From the NCBI GenBank assembly GCA_035528715.1, contig DATKYB010000148.1:1-11957 (forward strand): a stretch of DNA of 11,957 nt, given 5' to 3'. The notes beneath the pieces were generated by a model. It had not been told where the DNA came from. It was given only the letters and a program-made list of their open reading frames with translations, and did no database searches. This DNA is from Nitrospinota bacterium (GTDB lineage Bacteria; JADFOP01; DATKYB01). Positions within the stretch are counted from its first letter, which is position 1; every line of letters begins with the position of its first letter. A program made the position numbers and the translations under genes. Below are positions 1 through 6,707 of the stretch, in pieces.

Positions 1-1504
1 AGATGCTACCCCTATTTGGGGTCTGAATACTGCTGATTCGCAGCACTACATTAAAGAGATTTTGAAAGACCAGACTGTTCGCCCTTTTGTTATTGGACCA
101 GCAGGTGAAAACCTGGTGAGGTATGCTTCGGTAATTGCTGAGAAGAGAGCAGCTGGTAGAAAAGGTGTTGGAGCTGTTTTTGGATCAAAAAACCTTAAGG
201 GAATAGTAGTAAAAGGTTCAAAGAGTGTCAAGTATGCTGATGAAAAGGGTTTTCAAGAGGTTGTGAAAAAAATTGCAAAAGCATTTCAAGACAGCCCAAC
301 CCTTTATCCGAAATTCGGCAACTTCGGGACAGCAGGAAATGTGGAGAACTGTATTTCCAAAGGCCAGATGCCTGGACCCAACTTTATTGAGCCTGCAGGG
401 GAGGAATACCTTCCCATAGGAGCTCAAAAGAATATTGAGTATCGAGTCAGGAGGTATGGTTGTTATCTCTGTCCTATTAGGTGCGGTCAGGTCAGGCTTG
501 TTAAGAGCGGAAAGTATGCAGGCTGGGCAACCGAAGGGCCAGAGTTTGAGACTCTATTCTCGCTTGGTTCTCAGATTGGGGTTAATGATCCTGCTTTTAT
601 CATAGCTGCTGATAGGGTCTGCGATGATTTAGGGATGGATACCGTATCTGCTGGAGTATGTATTGGGTTTGCAATGGAGCTTTATGAAAAGGGAATCCTT
701 AAAAAAGATGACTGCGAAGGCTATGATTTAAAATTCGGAAACGACGATGCTGCCTTTAAGCTGCTTTATAAAATAGCCTATAGAGACGGATTTGGGGATC
801 TCTTAGCAGAAGGGGTTAGGAGAGCAGCAGAGAAGATAGGAAAGGGTTCAGAGAAATATGCCATGCATGTCAAGGGATTGGAGCCTCCCGGATATGATCC
901 AAGAACCTGCAAATCCATGGGATTAAATTATATGACTTCCTTTACAGGAGCAGACCACTCAAGAGGCTATCCTCCTCAAGAGATTTTTGGTGCTCACCAC
1001 AAGGTGCCTTGGGAAGTAGATCCGTATTCCTGGGATAGAAAGGCAGAACTAACAATATATAATCAGGATGTTGGGGGTGCCTGTAAAGACTGTTCGATGT
1101 TCTGTACCTTTGCATACCGAAACGCCTTAATTCCTGCCAACCTTCACATCAAGTATTTTGCAGAAATCTGGAAGACCGCAACAGGATTTGATGTCACAGA
1201 AGATGATATTTCTAAGGTAGGCGAGAGGTACAACAATCTGGCACATGCCCTGTTATTGAAAGAAGGATTTACCAGAAAAGATGATTACTTACCTGAAAGA
1301 TTGATGACAGAGCCTCATAAGATTGGGCCTGGAAAGGGTCAGATAATGGACAGAGAAAATTGTGAAAAGCTCTTAGATGAGTTTTATACCTTGAGGGGAT
1401 GGGATAAGAATGGTATTCCTAAAAGAGAGAAGCTGGTTGAACTCGGAATGGATTATGTTGCAGAAGATTTAGGATTAAAAGAAACTGAAAAAGTTGGAGA
1501 GTGA
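1..1504 (+). CDS. Aldehyde ferredoxin oxidoreductase (tungsten/molybdopterin), 5' end outside window
   Basis: C-terminal ~500 residues of an AOR-family enzyme, which oxidises an aldehyde (or related substrate) to the acid with ferredoxin as electron acceptor, using a tungsto-bispterin and one 4Fe-4S cluster. The frame is open from base 2, and the upstream residues (DATPIWGLNT) already look like AOR, so the gene is cut by the window edge; about 110-120 N-terminal residues are missing compared with the usual ~600-620. Visible motifs: C-x2-C-x3-C at 461-484 (YGCYLCPIRC), three cluster ligands; DDLGM near 623, matching the first pterin motif DxxG[ML]; EPPGYDPR and GADHSRGY at about 881-966; and DCSMFCTF at about 1088-1111, aligning with DxxGLC, which supplies the second pterin Asp and the fourth cluster Cys. 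It is followed after 9 bases by a MoaD-like gene. The physiological substrate cannot be read from the sequence. The gene is visibly less AT-rich than the rest of the window. Confidence 0.93.
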   Translation, partial: DATPIWGLNTADSQHYIKEILKDQTVRPFVIGPAGENLVRYASVIAEKRAAGRKGVGAVFGSKNLKGIVVKGSKSVKYADEKGFQEVVKKIAKAFQDSPTLYPKFGNFGTAGNVENCISKGQMPGPNFIEPAGEEYLPIGAQKNIEYRVRRYGCYLCPIRCGQVRLVKSGKYAGWATEGPEFETLFSLGSQIGVNDPAFIIAADRVCDDLGMDTVSAGVCIGFAMELYEKGILKKDDCEGYDLKFGNDDAAFKLLYKIAYRDGFGDLLAEGVRRAAEKIGKGSEKYAMHVKGLEPPGYDPRTCKSMGLNYMTSFTGADHSRGYPPQEIFGAHHKVPWEVDPYSWDRKAELTIYNQDVGGACKDCSMFCTFAYRNALIPANLHIKYFAEIWKTATGFDVTEDDISKVGERYNNLAHALLLKEGFTRKDDYLPERLMTEPHKIGPGKGQIMDRENCEKLLDEFYTLRGWDKNGIPKREKLVELGMDYVAEDLGLKETEKVGE

Positions 1505-1513
1505 TTTTTTAAG

Positions 1514-1810
1514 ATGGTCGCTGTAAAAATTCAGAGTATGTTTGATTTTGTAGAGATATTCGGTCAACCTGAGGTTAAGATTGATGTAAAGGAAAATACC
1601 TCAATAAAAGACCTTCTTTTGTTATTGATAAATCAATACGGTGAGAAATTGAAAGAAAAGATGATTGATCCTAAGACAGGAGATGTTTTTGAACACTTAG
1701 AGATCCTTTGCAATGGAAGAAATATCAAATTTCTTCATGGAAATGATACAACCCTCAGAGAAGGTGATAGTGTAACTATCTTTGTCCCCATAGGCGGCGG
1801 TTCTTTATAA
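1514..1810 (+). CDS. MoaD/ThiS-family ubiquitin-like sulfur carrier protein
   Basis: A 98-residue beta-grasp protein. The hydrophobic pattern and the stretch ILCNGRNIKFLHGNDTTLREGDSV (residues 64-87, shown here only to name the region) followed by TIFVPIGGG are typical of MoaD-like proteins, whose C-terminal diglycine is adenylated and thiocarboxylated to donate sulfur to the pterin cofactor. It starts 9 bases after the AOR stop, with a weak GGAG about 13 bases upstream, so it is probably co-transcribed and translationally coupled. MoaD-like genes beside AOR genes are a familiar arrangement and suggest a role in making or loading the tungsten/molybdenum cofactor. Unusually, the glycines (residues 94-96) are not terminal but followed by Ser-Leu. 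Family assignment is confident; the exact partner is inferred. Confidence 0.88.
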   Translation: MVAVKIQSMFDFVEIFGQPEVKIDVKENTSIKDLLLLLINQYGEKLKEKMIDPKTGDVFEHLEILCNGRNIKFLHGNDTTLREGDSVTIFVPIGGGSL

Positions 1811-1840
1811 GTCGGTGAGTTTTGAAAATATTTAAGAAAT

Positions 1841-1874
1841 AAAAAAGCCCGCTTAAGTAAAAGCGGGCTTTTTT
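1841..1874. terminator. Bidirectional rho-independent terminator
   Basis: A perfect 14-bp inverted repeat (AAAAAAGCCCGCTT at 1841-1854 and its complement at 1861-1874) with a 6-base loop. The GC core GCCCGC/GCGGGC is flanked by A6 on one side and T6 on the other, so it reads as an intrinsic terminator in both directions. It lies between the convergent AOR/MoaD operon and the YkgJ-like gene and can serve both. Confidence 0.95.
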
Positions 1875-1888
1875 AAAGAGTTCTAACC

Positions 1889-2269
1889 CTATTTCCTTCC
1901 GTTTAAATAATCCTCAAGTTCTTCAGGTCTGGAAATAAGAGCATCGTACCAGCTATCAAACTTTTCGCAATCTGGTGGGAGATGTTGTCTGCATTTTAAC
2001 GGTCTTTTAGCATATATCTTGCACATGTTATTCCGATCCAGATAAATACACCTACCCTTAATTGTGAGGTACCATCTATAGTTTCTAATAGCTACACTTA
2101 CAGTATTATAATGAAGATGCCATTTCAGGTCGTCTATTTCAGCTCTGGTTCTGGGCTTCGTTATCATCATAGCAAGGTCTCTACAACAAGGGGCAGGGCA
2201 CTTTATACAGATGGAGTTCTTTTTCAACTTATTATTCTGCTTTTTTATTTTTCTTTTTTTCTGAGCCAT
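1889..2269 (-). CDS. YkgJ-family cysteine-cluster protein (putative Fe/Zn binding)
   Basis: A 126-residue protein of the YkgJ / UPF0153 cysteine-cluster family, thought to bind a metal ion or Fe-S cluster; no reaction is established for it. Eight cysteines are visible: Cys21, 24, 28 and 29 in CIKCPAPCC, Cys74, Cys83 in CKIYAKRP, Cys93 and Cys101. The spacing and the C-x-I-Y-x-x-R-P-x-x-C core are family hallmarks. The N-terminus is Lys-rich (residues 3-18). The ATG at 2269 follows AAAGGAAT, giving a ribosome binding site with rather short spacing. The gene stands alone, divergent from the AsmA-like gene and convergent with the AOR operon through the shared terminator. Confidence 0.88.
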   Translation of the reverse strand: MAQKKRKIKKQNNKLKKNSICIKCPAPCCRDLAMMITKPRTRAEIDDLKWHLHYNTVSVAIRNYRWYLTIKGRCIYLDRNNMCKIYAKRPLKCRQHLPPDCEKFDSWYDALISRPEELEDYLNGRK

Positions 2270-2312
2270 ATTCCTTTAGCTAACTTTAAAAGGAACCTTT
2301 ATTTATATTTGA

Positions 2313-2362
2313 ACTGATTCTCTTTTACTAAAAAGAGAGGATTCAGTCAATAATTTTTATTG
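2313..2362. repeat. Two adjacent hairpin-forming inverted repeats
   Basis: First element: ACTGA (2313-2317) pairs with TCAGT (2343-2347), and TCTCTTTT (2319-2326) pairs with AAAAGAGA (2331-2338), around a 4-base loop with a small internal loop. Second element: CAATAA (2348-2353) pairs with TTATTG (2357-2362). They abut each other in the divergent spacer between the YkgJ-like and AsmA-like genes. Neither has a GC core plus T-run, so they are unlikely to be terminators; an operator overlapping the minus-strand promoter is one possible reading. Confidence 0.5.
2322..2350 (-). promoter_or_regulatory. Candidate sigma70-type promoter of the YkgJ-like gene
   Basis: On the minus strand TTGACT (2345-2350) is followed by a 17-base spacer and TAAAAG (2322-2327). 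The start point would be near 2315, leaving a ~45-base leader. It was found by eye in AT-rich DNA. The spacer coincides with the inverted repeat at 2313-2347. Confidence 0.4.
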
Positions 2363-2393
2363 AATTATGATTCGGGTTTTGTCGTTGTTGATA

Positions 2394-2422
2394 GTGATTT
2401 TTTATGGTTTTCAGTTTATAAT
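2394..2422 (+). promoter_or_regulatory. Candidate promoter of the AsmA-like/KaiC-like operon
   Basis: A perfect TATAAT at 2417-2422 with a weak GTGATT 17 bases upstream (2394-2399). The predicted start point near 2429 would put the ATG at 2458 behind a short leader, favouring that start over the TTG at 2431. Confidence 0.4.
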
Positions 2423-2457
2423 TAAAATAATTGAAAAAGGGATGTTCCGTTTTTAAA

Positions 2458-3606
2458 ATGGTTAGTAAAAAAAAGAAAAAAAAAGGAAAATTCAGATATT
2501 TTTTATTGTTTCTAGCCGTTATTACCTTTCTTTATATCACCCTCTCTATCTATATTGAGAATCTAATCAAAAAGGAAATAAGTCAGACCTTTGGTTCTGA
2601 TCTTCTTATAGGTAAGATGTTAATACAGCCTATACATCTCAAGTTTAAAGAGGTGAGGTTAAAAGATCCATATTCAAAAAAGATTCTTTTTAAAGCGGAT
2701 TCTATTTTTATAAGGCCTCATCTAAAAACCATATTGAAAAAAAGATTAGTTATAAGCCAGATAAAGATTTACAAGCCCTTTACAACCATTGAAGTTTCAA
2801 AAGATGGAAAAATAAGAACTCCTTTTGTAAAACTTACTTCAAAGAAAAATAAAGAAAAGGAGAAAAAGAGATTTAAGATATACATAAAAAGGATTCGATT
2901 AATAAATGGAGAGGTAGATTTTATTAATCGTCAAACTTTAAGCCCTTATCACAAGATTCAGCTAAGCAGATTAAATGCTAAGATAGATGACATTTTAATT
3001 CCGAGACCTTATTTAAACTCTAAAATAGATTTAAATGGATTGATCAAAGGAAAAAGAAAAGATGGTTCTTTTCGCTTCTTTGGTTGGATCAATTTCGATA
3101 ATAAAAATACAGAAACAAAGTTATCAGTTAGAGGACTCGATTTAAAACTCCTTGAGCCATACTACAAAAAAAATGTTAAAACAAGGATAGAATATGGGTT
3201 ATTAGATGCTAATTCTCTTATTAAGATTAAAGATGCGAAACTCAATGCTCCAGGAATAATTCGTTTGAGGGAGTTGAAAATCAAGCCCGATTCACATAAC
3301 CGGAAATTTTTAGGGGTTTCATCTCATCGTCTTCTTACATTCTTAAAAGACAATAATGGTTCTATTGATTTGGAGTTCAATATAGAAGGTGATATAAGAA
3401 ATCCAAGGTTCAGCATAAGGGATTCTTTAATCAGGAAATTGGGAGAATCTATCGGTAGAAAATTAGGAAGCCCTATAACGGCAGCAGAAAAGGTTGTTAA
3501 AAAAACAGGCAAAAAAGGAGCAGAGATTTTAAAGGGGCTTGAATCGGCTGCTAAAAAGGTAGAAGGATTCTTAAAGAGGCTGATAAATCCAAAAGGAGGT
3601 GATTAA
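2458..3606 (+). CDS. AsmA/DUF748-like membrane-anchored envelope protein
   Basis: A 382-residue protein with a Lys-rich N-terminus (residues 3-12), one membrane segment at about 13-32 (FLLFLAVITFLYITLSIYI), then a large domain expected in the periplasm. The opening FGSDLLIGKMLIQPIHLKF...VRLKDP, followed by ILFKADSIFIRPHLKTILKKRLVISQIKIYKPF, resembles DUF748/AsmA-like proteins, relatives of bridge-like lipid-transport and outer-membrane-homeostasis proteins. It is shorter than many family members. The C-terminal ~60 residues are Lys-rich and look amphipathic. I prefer ATG 2458 over the in-frame TTG at 2431 because AAAAAGGG lies upstream and a TATAAT box sits at 2417; the spacing is loose, so the start is uncertain. 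The last codons contain the ribosome binding site of the next gene, so the two are an operon. Fold assignment is moderate; function is inferred. Confidence 0.75.
   Translation: MVSKKKKKKGKFRYFLLFLAVITFLYITLSIYIENLIKKEISQTFGSDLLIGKMLIQPIHLKFKEVRLKDPYSKKILFKADSIFIRPHLKTILKKRLVISQIKIYKPFTTIEVSKDGKIRTPFVKLTSKKNKEKEKKRFKIYIKRIRLINGEVDFINRQTLSPYHKIQLSRLNAKIDDILIPRPYLNSKIDLNGLIKGKRKDGSFRFFGWINFDNKNTETKLSVRGLDLKLLEPYYKKNVKTRIEYGLLDANSLIKIKDAKLNAPGIIRLRELKIKPDSHNRKFLGVSSHRLLTFLKDNNGSIDLEFNIEGDIRNPRFSIRDSLIRKLGESIGRKLGSPITAAEKVVKKTGKKGAEILKGLESAAKKVEGFLKRLINPKGGD
3592..3604 (+). promoter_or_regulatory. Extended Shine-Dalgarno of the KaiC-like gene, inside the upstream ORF
   Basis: AAAGGAGGTGATT is complementary to almost the whole anti-SD tail of 16S rRNA. 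It is embedded in the final codons of the AsmA-like gene and lies 9 bases before ATG 3609. It is the strongest ribosome binding site in the window and implies efficient, probably coupled, translation. Confidence 0.85.
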
Positions 3607-3608
3607 AC

Positions 3609-4304
3609 ATGGATATGCTTTTAACAGATATTAAGGGATTTGATGAGTTAACTGGTGGTATACCAAAAGGGACGAGGACAATTATTATTGGCCCATCAGG
3701 TTCGGGCAAAACAGTTTTTTCCATGCAGTTCTTATGGACCGGGTTAAAAAACAGTGAAAGGGTTTCCTATAATATCTTTGACAGGCCCTTTCCCTCTTTA
3801 ATGGAGTACTTTAAGTCTTTTAACTGGAAGATTGAAGAGTATATAGAAAAAGGTTTTTTTATTCCTATACAGTCCTTTACTCATCATGAGGAGTATAAAA
3901 GGGATCCGCGAATTAAATATTTTGAGTTAACTAATCTTGAAGAGATGAAGAGAATAGATTTGGAGCTTTCAGAAAAAAAGGTAACCCGACTGATTTGCGG
4001 GGATATAAGCCAGGTTATTTTTTCGTTGATTCCGATTGAGCAAATGAACCAGATTGAGAGCTGGACATCCAACTGGATATGGTTTGAAAAGGTAACAGTT
4101 ATGGATGTGATATTATCAGGTTTTTTGGATGAGATAGGGAAAAAGAATTTTGACCTCAACAAGAAAGGGGCGCAGAATATTATCCATTTAAGGGTTGCCG
4201 GAAGAAAAAGGGAGATGAAAATTGAAAAGATGGAAGGTGTCCAACATCCACTGGATTGGATACCCTTTGTCATAAATGAAGGGGGGATTGAGATTCATTT
4301 GTAG
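3609..4304 (+). CDS. KaiC/RAD55-like RecA-superfamily ATPase, single domain, atypical catalytic site
   Basis: A 231-residue single-domain P-loop protein. It opens with the KaiC-type GFDELTGGIPKGTRTIIIGPSGSGKT: Walker A is at residues 28-35 (GPSGSGKT). The region FKSFNWKIEEYIEKG matches the KaiC pattern after the catalytic loop, and the end (RKREMKIEKMEGVQHPLDWIPFVINEGGIEI) matches the KaiC C-terminal strand pattern KMRGxxH...PFxIxxxGI. Two departures stand out. Where KaiC proteins have a Glu-Glu dyad (FEE), this has Phe-Asp-Arg (57-59). At Walker B the usual LIIDS is LICGD (128-132), moving the Asp by one residue. It is therefore probably a nucleotide-binding switch or slow ATPase, cytoplasmic, co-expressed with the AsmA-like protein. 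No kaiA/kaiB neighbour is present, so a clock role is not suggested. Family confidence is high, role unknown. Confidence 0.85.
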   Translation: MDMLLTDIKGFDELTGGIPKGTRTIIIGPSGSGKTVFSMQFLWTGLKNSERVSYNIFDRPFPSLMEYFKSFNWKIEEYIEKGFFIPIQSFTHHEEYKRDPRIKYFELTNLEEMKRIDLELSEKKVTRLICGDISQVIFSLIPIEQMNQIESWTSNWIWFEKVTVMDVILSGFLDEIGKKNFDLNKKGAQNIIHLRVAGRKREMKIEKMEGVQHPLDWIPFVINEGGIEIHL

Positions 4305-4329
4305 GTTAAAAAAAGCAAGCGTCCTATAG

Positions 4330-6003
4330 TTATTGTTGATTAATTGAGTTTAATTTCCACCTCAGATTATTCATTACAGATTCAGCAACATTAGCAAGAT
4401 GGTCCCCAATCTTTTCTATATTATCTACAAAATCAATAAAGAGTAGTCCGCTAATAAGCTTGCACTTTCCCTCGTTAAGCCTTTCAACATGGTTTTGTTT
4501 TAATTCTAATTGTAGCTGATTTACTCTTTCTTCTCTTTTTAGCGCCCTTTTAGCCAAGGTCTTATCGTTGTTTTCCAATGCCTTCGTAAGTTCATCAAAC
4601 ATATGATTGACCTCATCAGTTATGAGATGTAATTCATCGATTGCCCAATGAGTAAGGGCTGCTTTTTGATCTATTTTTCTATGGGCCAGCTCAACAATAT
4701 TTTCTGCGTGGTCACCCATTCTTTCTATGTCGTTTACTGAGTGAAGAAGAACGGGTATGGTCTGGGATTCTTCACGATTAAGGGATTTTTGAGTTAATTG
4801 CACAAGATAAGCAGTAATCTCCTTCTGGAGGTTGTCTATCGTCTCCTCTTTTTGAATAACATTATCTAAAATCTTCCTGTTGTCTTCAAAAAAACCGATT
4901 ACCGCCTCATCTAAGGCCTTTTTAGCCAATTCCATCATTCGAAGAGTCTCCTTTATCGCCTGGTTTATAGCAATCGGAGGGGTATTTAATAGGTGTTTTT
5001 CAAGATACCTTGGAGTAAAGTCTATAAATCCTTCCCTTTGCGGGACTAACTTTATGGCGGCCTTTTCTAAGAGACTTAATAGCGGGAGGAACACCACAAA
5101 GGTATTAAAAATATTGAATGCGCTGTGAGCCACAGCAATATGAAGCATAATACTGTTTTTAGTTATTTCTCCTGGTACAATAAACTCTATGAACCGCTGG
5201 TAAATTCCTGTATAGACAAGGATAAGCATGTATGAGACCCCTATCACATTGAAGAGAAGATGTGCCATAGCTGCTCTTTTTGCTGTTGTATTAGCATTTA
5301 TAGCTGCTATTTGTGCGGTTATGGTTGTTCCTATATTATCTCCAAGAATAAGAGGGATAGAGGCTTCAAAGCTTATTACACCATTGAAGGCAAGGAGCTG
5401 AATCACTGCTATAGTTGCACTACTGCTCTGAAGGATCATTGTAACGATGGTTCCAACCAGAACTGCAAGGATAGGGTAGTCAGAAAATTTTAAAAATAAC
5501 TCTTTCATCGCTCCACTTTCTTTAAGGGGTTGAAATACCTCCTTCATGATTGCAAGGCCCATAAAGAGGATTCCAAAACCGAGGATGACCTGGCCCCAGT
5601 ATTTTATCGTTCTCGATTTGCCTAATATTGTCATTGCAAAGCCAATTCCAACCGCTGGTAAGGCGTAGTTAGTAATTTTAAAGATGGCTAAGAAGGATAC
5701 CAACCATGCTGTAAATGTTGTACCTATATTTGCACCCATGATAACACTTATGGCTTGCCTCAAAGTGAGGAGACCAGCATTCACAAAGCCTACTACCATG
5801 ACTGATGTGGCGCTACTGCTCTGAATAAGAAGGGTTACCAATGTCCCAATAATAATTCCAAGAAGAGGTGTTTTGGTAAGAAACTGGAGAATATCCTTCA
5901 ATTTTTCTCCTGCTACGCTTCTCAGAGCTTCTGACATGAGCTTCATACCAAAGAGAAAGAATCCCAGACCACCTATCAGACCAAAAATGATGTCTGTAGC
6001 CAT
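4330..6003 (-). CDS. Na/Pi cotransporter family protein with C-terminal PhoU-like region
   Basis: A 557-residue integral membrane protein of the NptA/YjbB (PNaS) family, which moves phosphate coupled to Na+. Two inverted Na/Pi repeats are visible: QSSSAT at 61-66 and again at 192-197, each followed by a substrate-loop motif, GANIGTT (90-96) and GDNIGTT (221-227). Membrane segments cover roughly 1-315. Residues ~340-550 form a helical PhoU-like region with the paired motifs DIERMGDHAENI (425-436) and DNIEKIGDHLANV (527-539). This architecture is the standard bacterial one, and family members can export or import phosphate. The ATG is preceded by AAGGAGA at good spacing. It is convergent with the KaiC-like gene with only 25 bases between them and no clear terminator, and divergent from the universal stress gene. 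Confidence 0.95.
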   Translation of the reverse strand: MATDIIFGLIGGLGFFLFGMKLMSEALRSVAGEKLKDILQFLTKTPLLGIIIGTLVTLLIQSSSATSVMVVGFVNAGLLTLRQAISVIMGANIGTTFTAWLVSFLAIFKITNYALPAVGIGFAMTILGKSRTIKYWGQVILGFGILFMGLAIMKEVFQPLKESGAMKELFLKFSDYPILAVLVGTIVTMILQSSSATIAVIQLLAFNGVISFEASIPLILGDNIGTTITAQIAAINANTTAKRAAMAHLLFNVIGVSYMLILVYTGIYQRFIEFIVPGEITKNSIMLHIAVAHSAFNIFNTFVVFLPLLSLLEKAAIKLVPQREGFIDFTPRYLEKHLLNTPPIAINQAIKETLRMMELAKKALDEAVIGFFEDNRKILDNVIQKEETIDNLQKEITAYLVQLTQKSLNREESQTIPVLLHSVNDIERMGDHAENIVELAHRKIDQKAALTHWAIDELHLITDEVNHMFDELTKALENNDKTLAKRALKREERVNQLQLELKQNHVERLNEGKCKLISGLLFIDFVDNIEKIGDHLANVAESVMNNLRWKLNSINQQ

Positions 6004-6080
6004 TTTATCTCCTTTTTTAATTCACTTATAAGCAGAATTTTATAGAGGCTTTTGATGAATTCCTATATCTTTAAAAGAGG

Positions 6081-6108
6081 AATATAAACCAATTTTTAAT
6101 AGAATCAA
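6081..6108 (-). promoter_or_regulatory. Candidate promoter of the Na/Pi cotransporter gene
   Basis: Minus-strand TTGATT (6103-6108), 16-base spacer, TATATT (6081-6086). The implied leader of roughly 70 bases contains nothing else recognisable apart from the ribosome binding site. Found by eye in AT-rich DNA. Confidence 0.35.
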
Positions 6109-6146
6109 AGATATATTTTTAATTCAATTCATAATAATATGCTTCC

Positions 6147-6175
6147 TTGAATTTTCCAATTAGCAATTATATATT
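6147..6175 (+). promoter_or_regulatory. Candidate promoter of the universal stress protein gene
   Basis: TTGAAT (6147-6152), exact 17-base spacer, TATATT (6170-6175). The start point would be near 6182, about 49 bases before ATG 6231. Confidence 0.4.
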
Positions 6176-6212
6176 TATTTTTAGAAACGTAAATCATTAT
6201 AATTTTCTTAGT

Positions 6213-6221
6213 AAAGGGGGG
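6213..6221 (+). promoter_or_regulatory. Ribosome binding site deciding the start of the universal stress gene
   Basis: AAAGGGGGG lies 9 bases upstream of ATG 6231. It makes 6231 the start rather than the in-frame TTG at 6147, which lies inside the predicted promoter and would add an unconserved N-terminal tail. Confidence 0.75.
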
Positions 6222-6230
6222 ATAGCAATA

Positions 6231-6707
6231 ATGGGAAATATATTTCTCAAAAAGATTTTAATCCCTACGGATTTTTCAAAATATTCTGAAGCAGCTATTC
6301 ATTTCGGTTTATCATTAGCAAAGAAATTTAATTCTGAAATCTATTTTTTGAATGTATCTCCTCCTGAATTTACGTTTTACAGCGGTATGAGGACAAGTGT
6401 TCATACAGAGGTGAAAAGAGAAGAAGAAAGAGATGTTAAGAAACATAGGGAAGAGTTAGAAGAATTCATAAAGAAATTCAACATGGAAGATTTGCGGGTT
6501 AATTACCTTGTTAAATCAGGACCTCCCTTCGTAGAAATTATTATAGCAGCTAGAGAAATCAATGCGGATCTAATCGTTATGGGAACCCACGGTAGAAGTG
6601 GTCTTTCTCATGTTATGATTGGAAGTGTCGCTGAAAAGGTTGTTAGAAAATCTCCTTGTCCTGTTGTGACCATAAAGCCAAAGGATTTAAAATTCGAGAT
6701 GCCTTAG
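6231..6707 (+). CDS. Universal stress protein (UspA family), ATP-binding type
   Basis: A 158-residue single-domain cytoplasmic Usp. It begins KKILIPTDFSKYSEAA, with the conserved Asp14 of the nucleotide pocket, and ends with the ATP-binding signature G-x2-G-x9-G-S at residues 118-132 (GTHGRSGLSHVMIGS), followed by VVRKSPCPVVTIKP. The motif places it in the ATP-binding subgroup rather than the UspA subgroup that lacks ATP binding. Length is normal. It is a single gene, divergent from the Na/Pi cotransporter and convergent with the SPOR gene; no specific partner is indicated. Confidence 0.95.
   Translation: MGNIFLKKILIPTDFSKYSEAAIHFGLSLAKKFNSEIYFLNVSPPEFTFYSGMRTSVHTEVKREEERDVKKHREELEEFIKKFNMEDLRVNYLVKSGPPFVEIIIAAREINADLIVMGTHGRSGLSHVMIGSVAEKVVRKSPCPVVTIKPKDLKFEMP

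Noticed and set aside
1-61. A truncated or broken AOR gene starting at TTG 62
   Set aside because: The frame is open to the window edge and the upstream residues fit AOR, so the truncation is from the window, not the genome.
2111-2317. Open frame opposite the YkgJ-like gene
   Set aside because: It is the antisense shadow of a gene with clear conserved cysteines; the translation is low-complexity and lacks a family pattern.
3609-4304. Circadian clock kaiC
   Set aside because: It has a single domain, lacks the catalytic Glu pair and has no kaiA or kaiB neighbour.
4305-4329. Terminator between the convergent KaiC-like and Na/Pi genes
   Set aside because: No inverted repeat is visible in or beside these 25 bases.
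4880-5493. Open frames on the plus strand inside the Na/Pi cotransporter
   Set aside because: They overlap a well-conserved membrane gene in antisense and show no ribosome binding site or recognisable domain.
6147-6230. N-terminal extension of the universal stress protein from TTG 6147
   Set aside because: The TTG is part of a likely -35 box, the extension is unlike Usp proteins, and ATG 6231 has a strong ribosome binding site.
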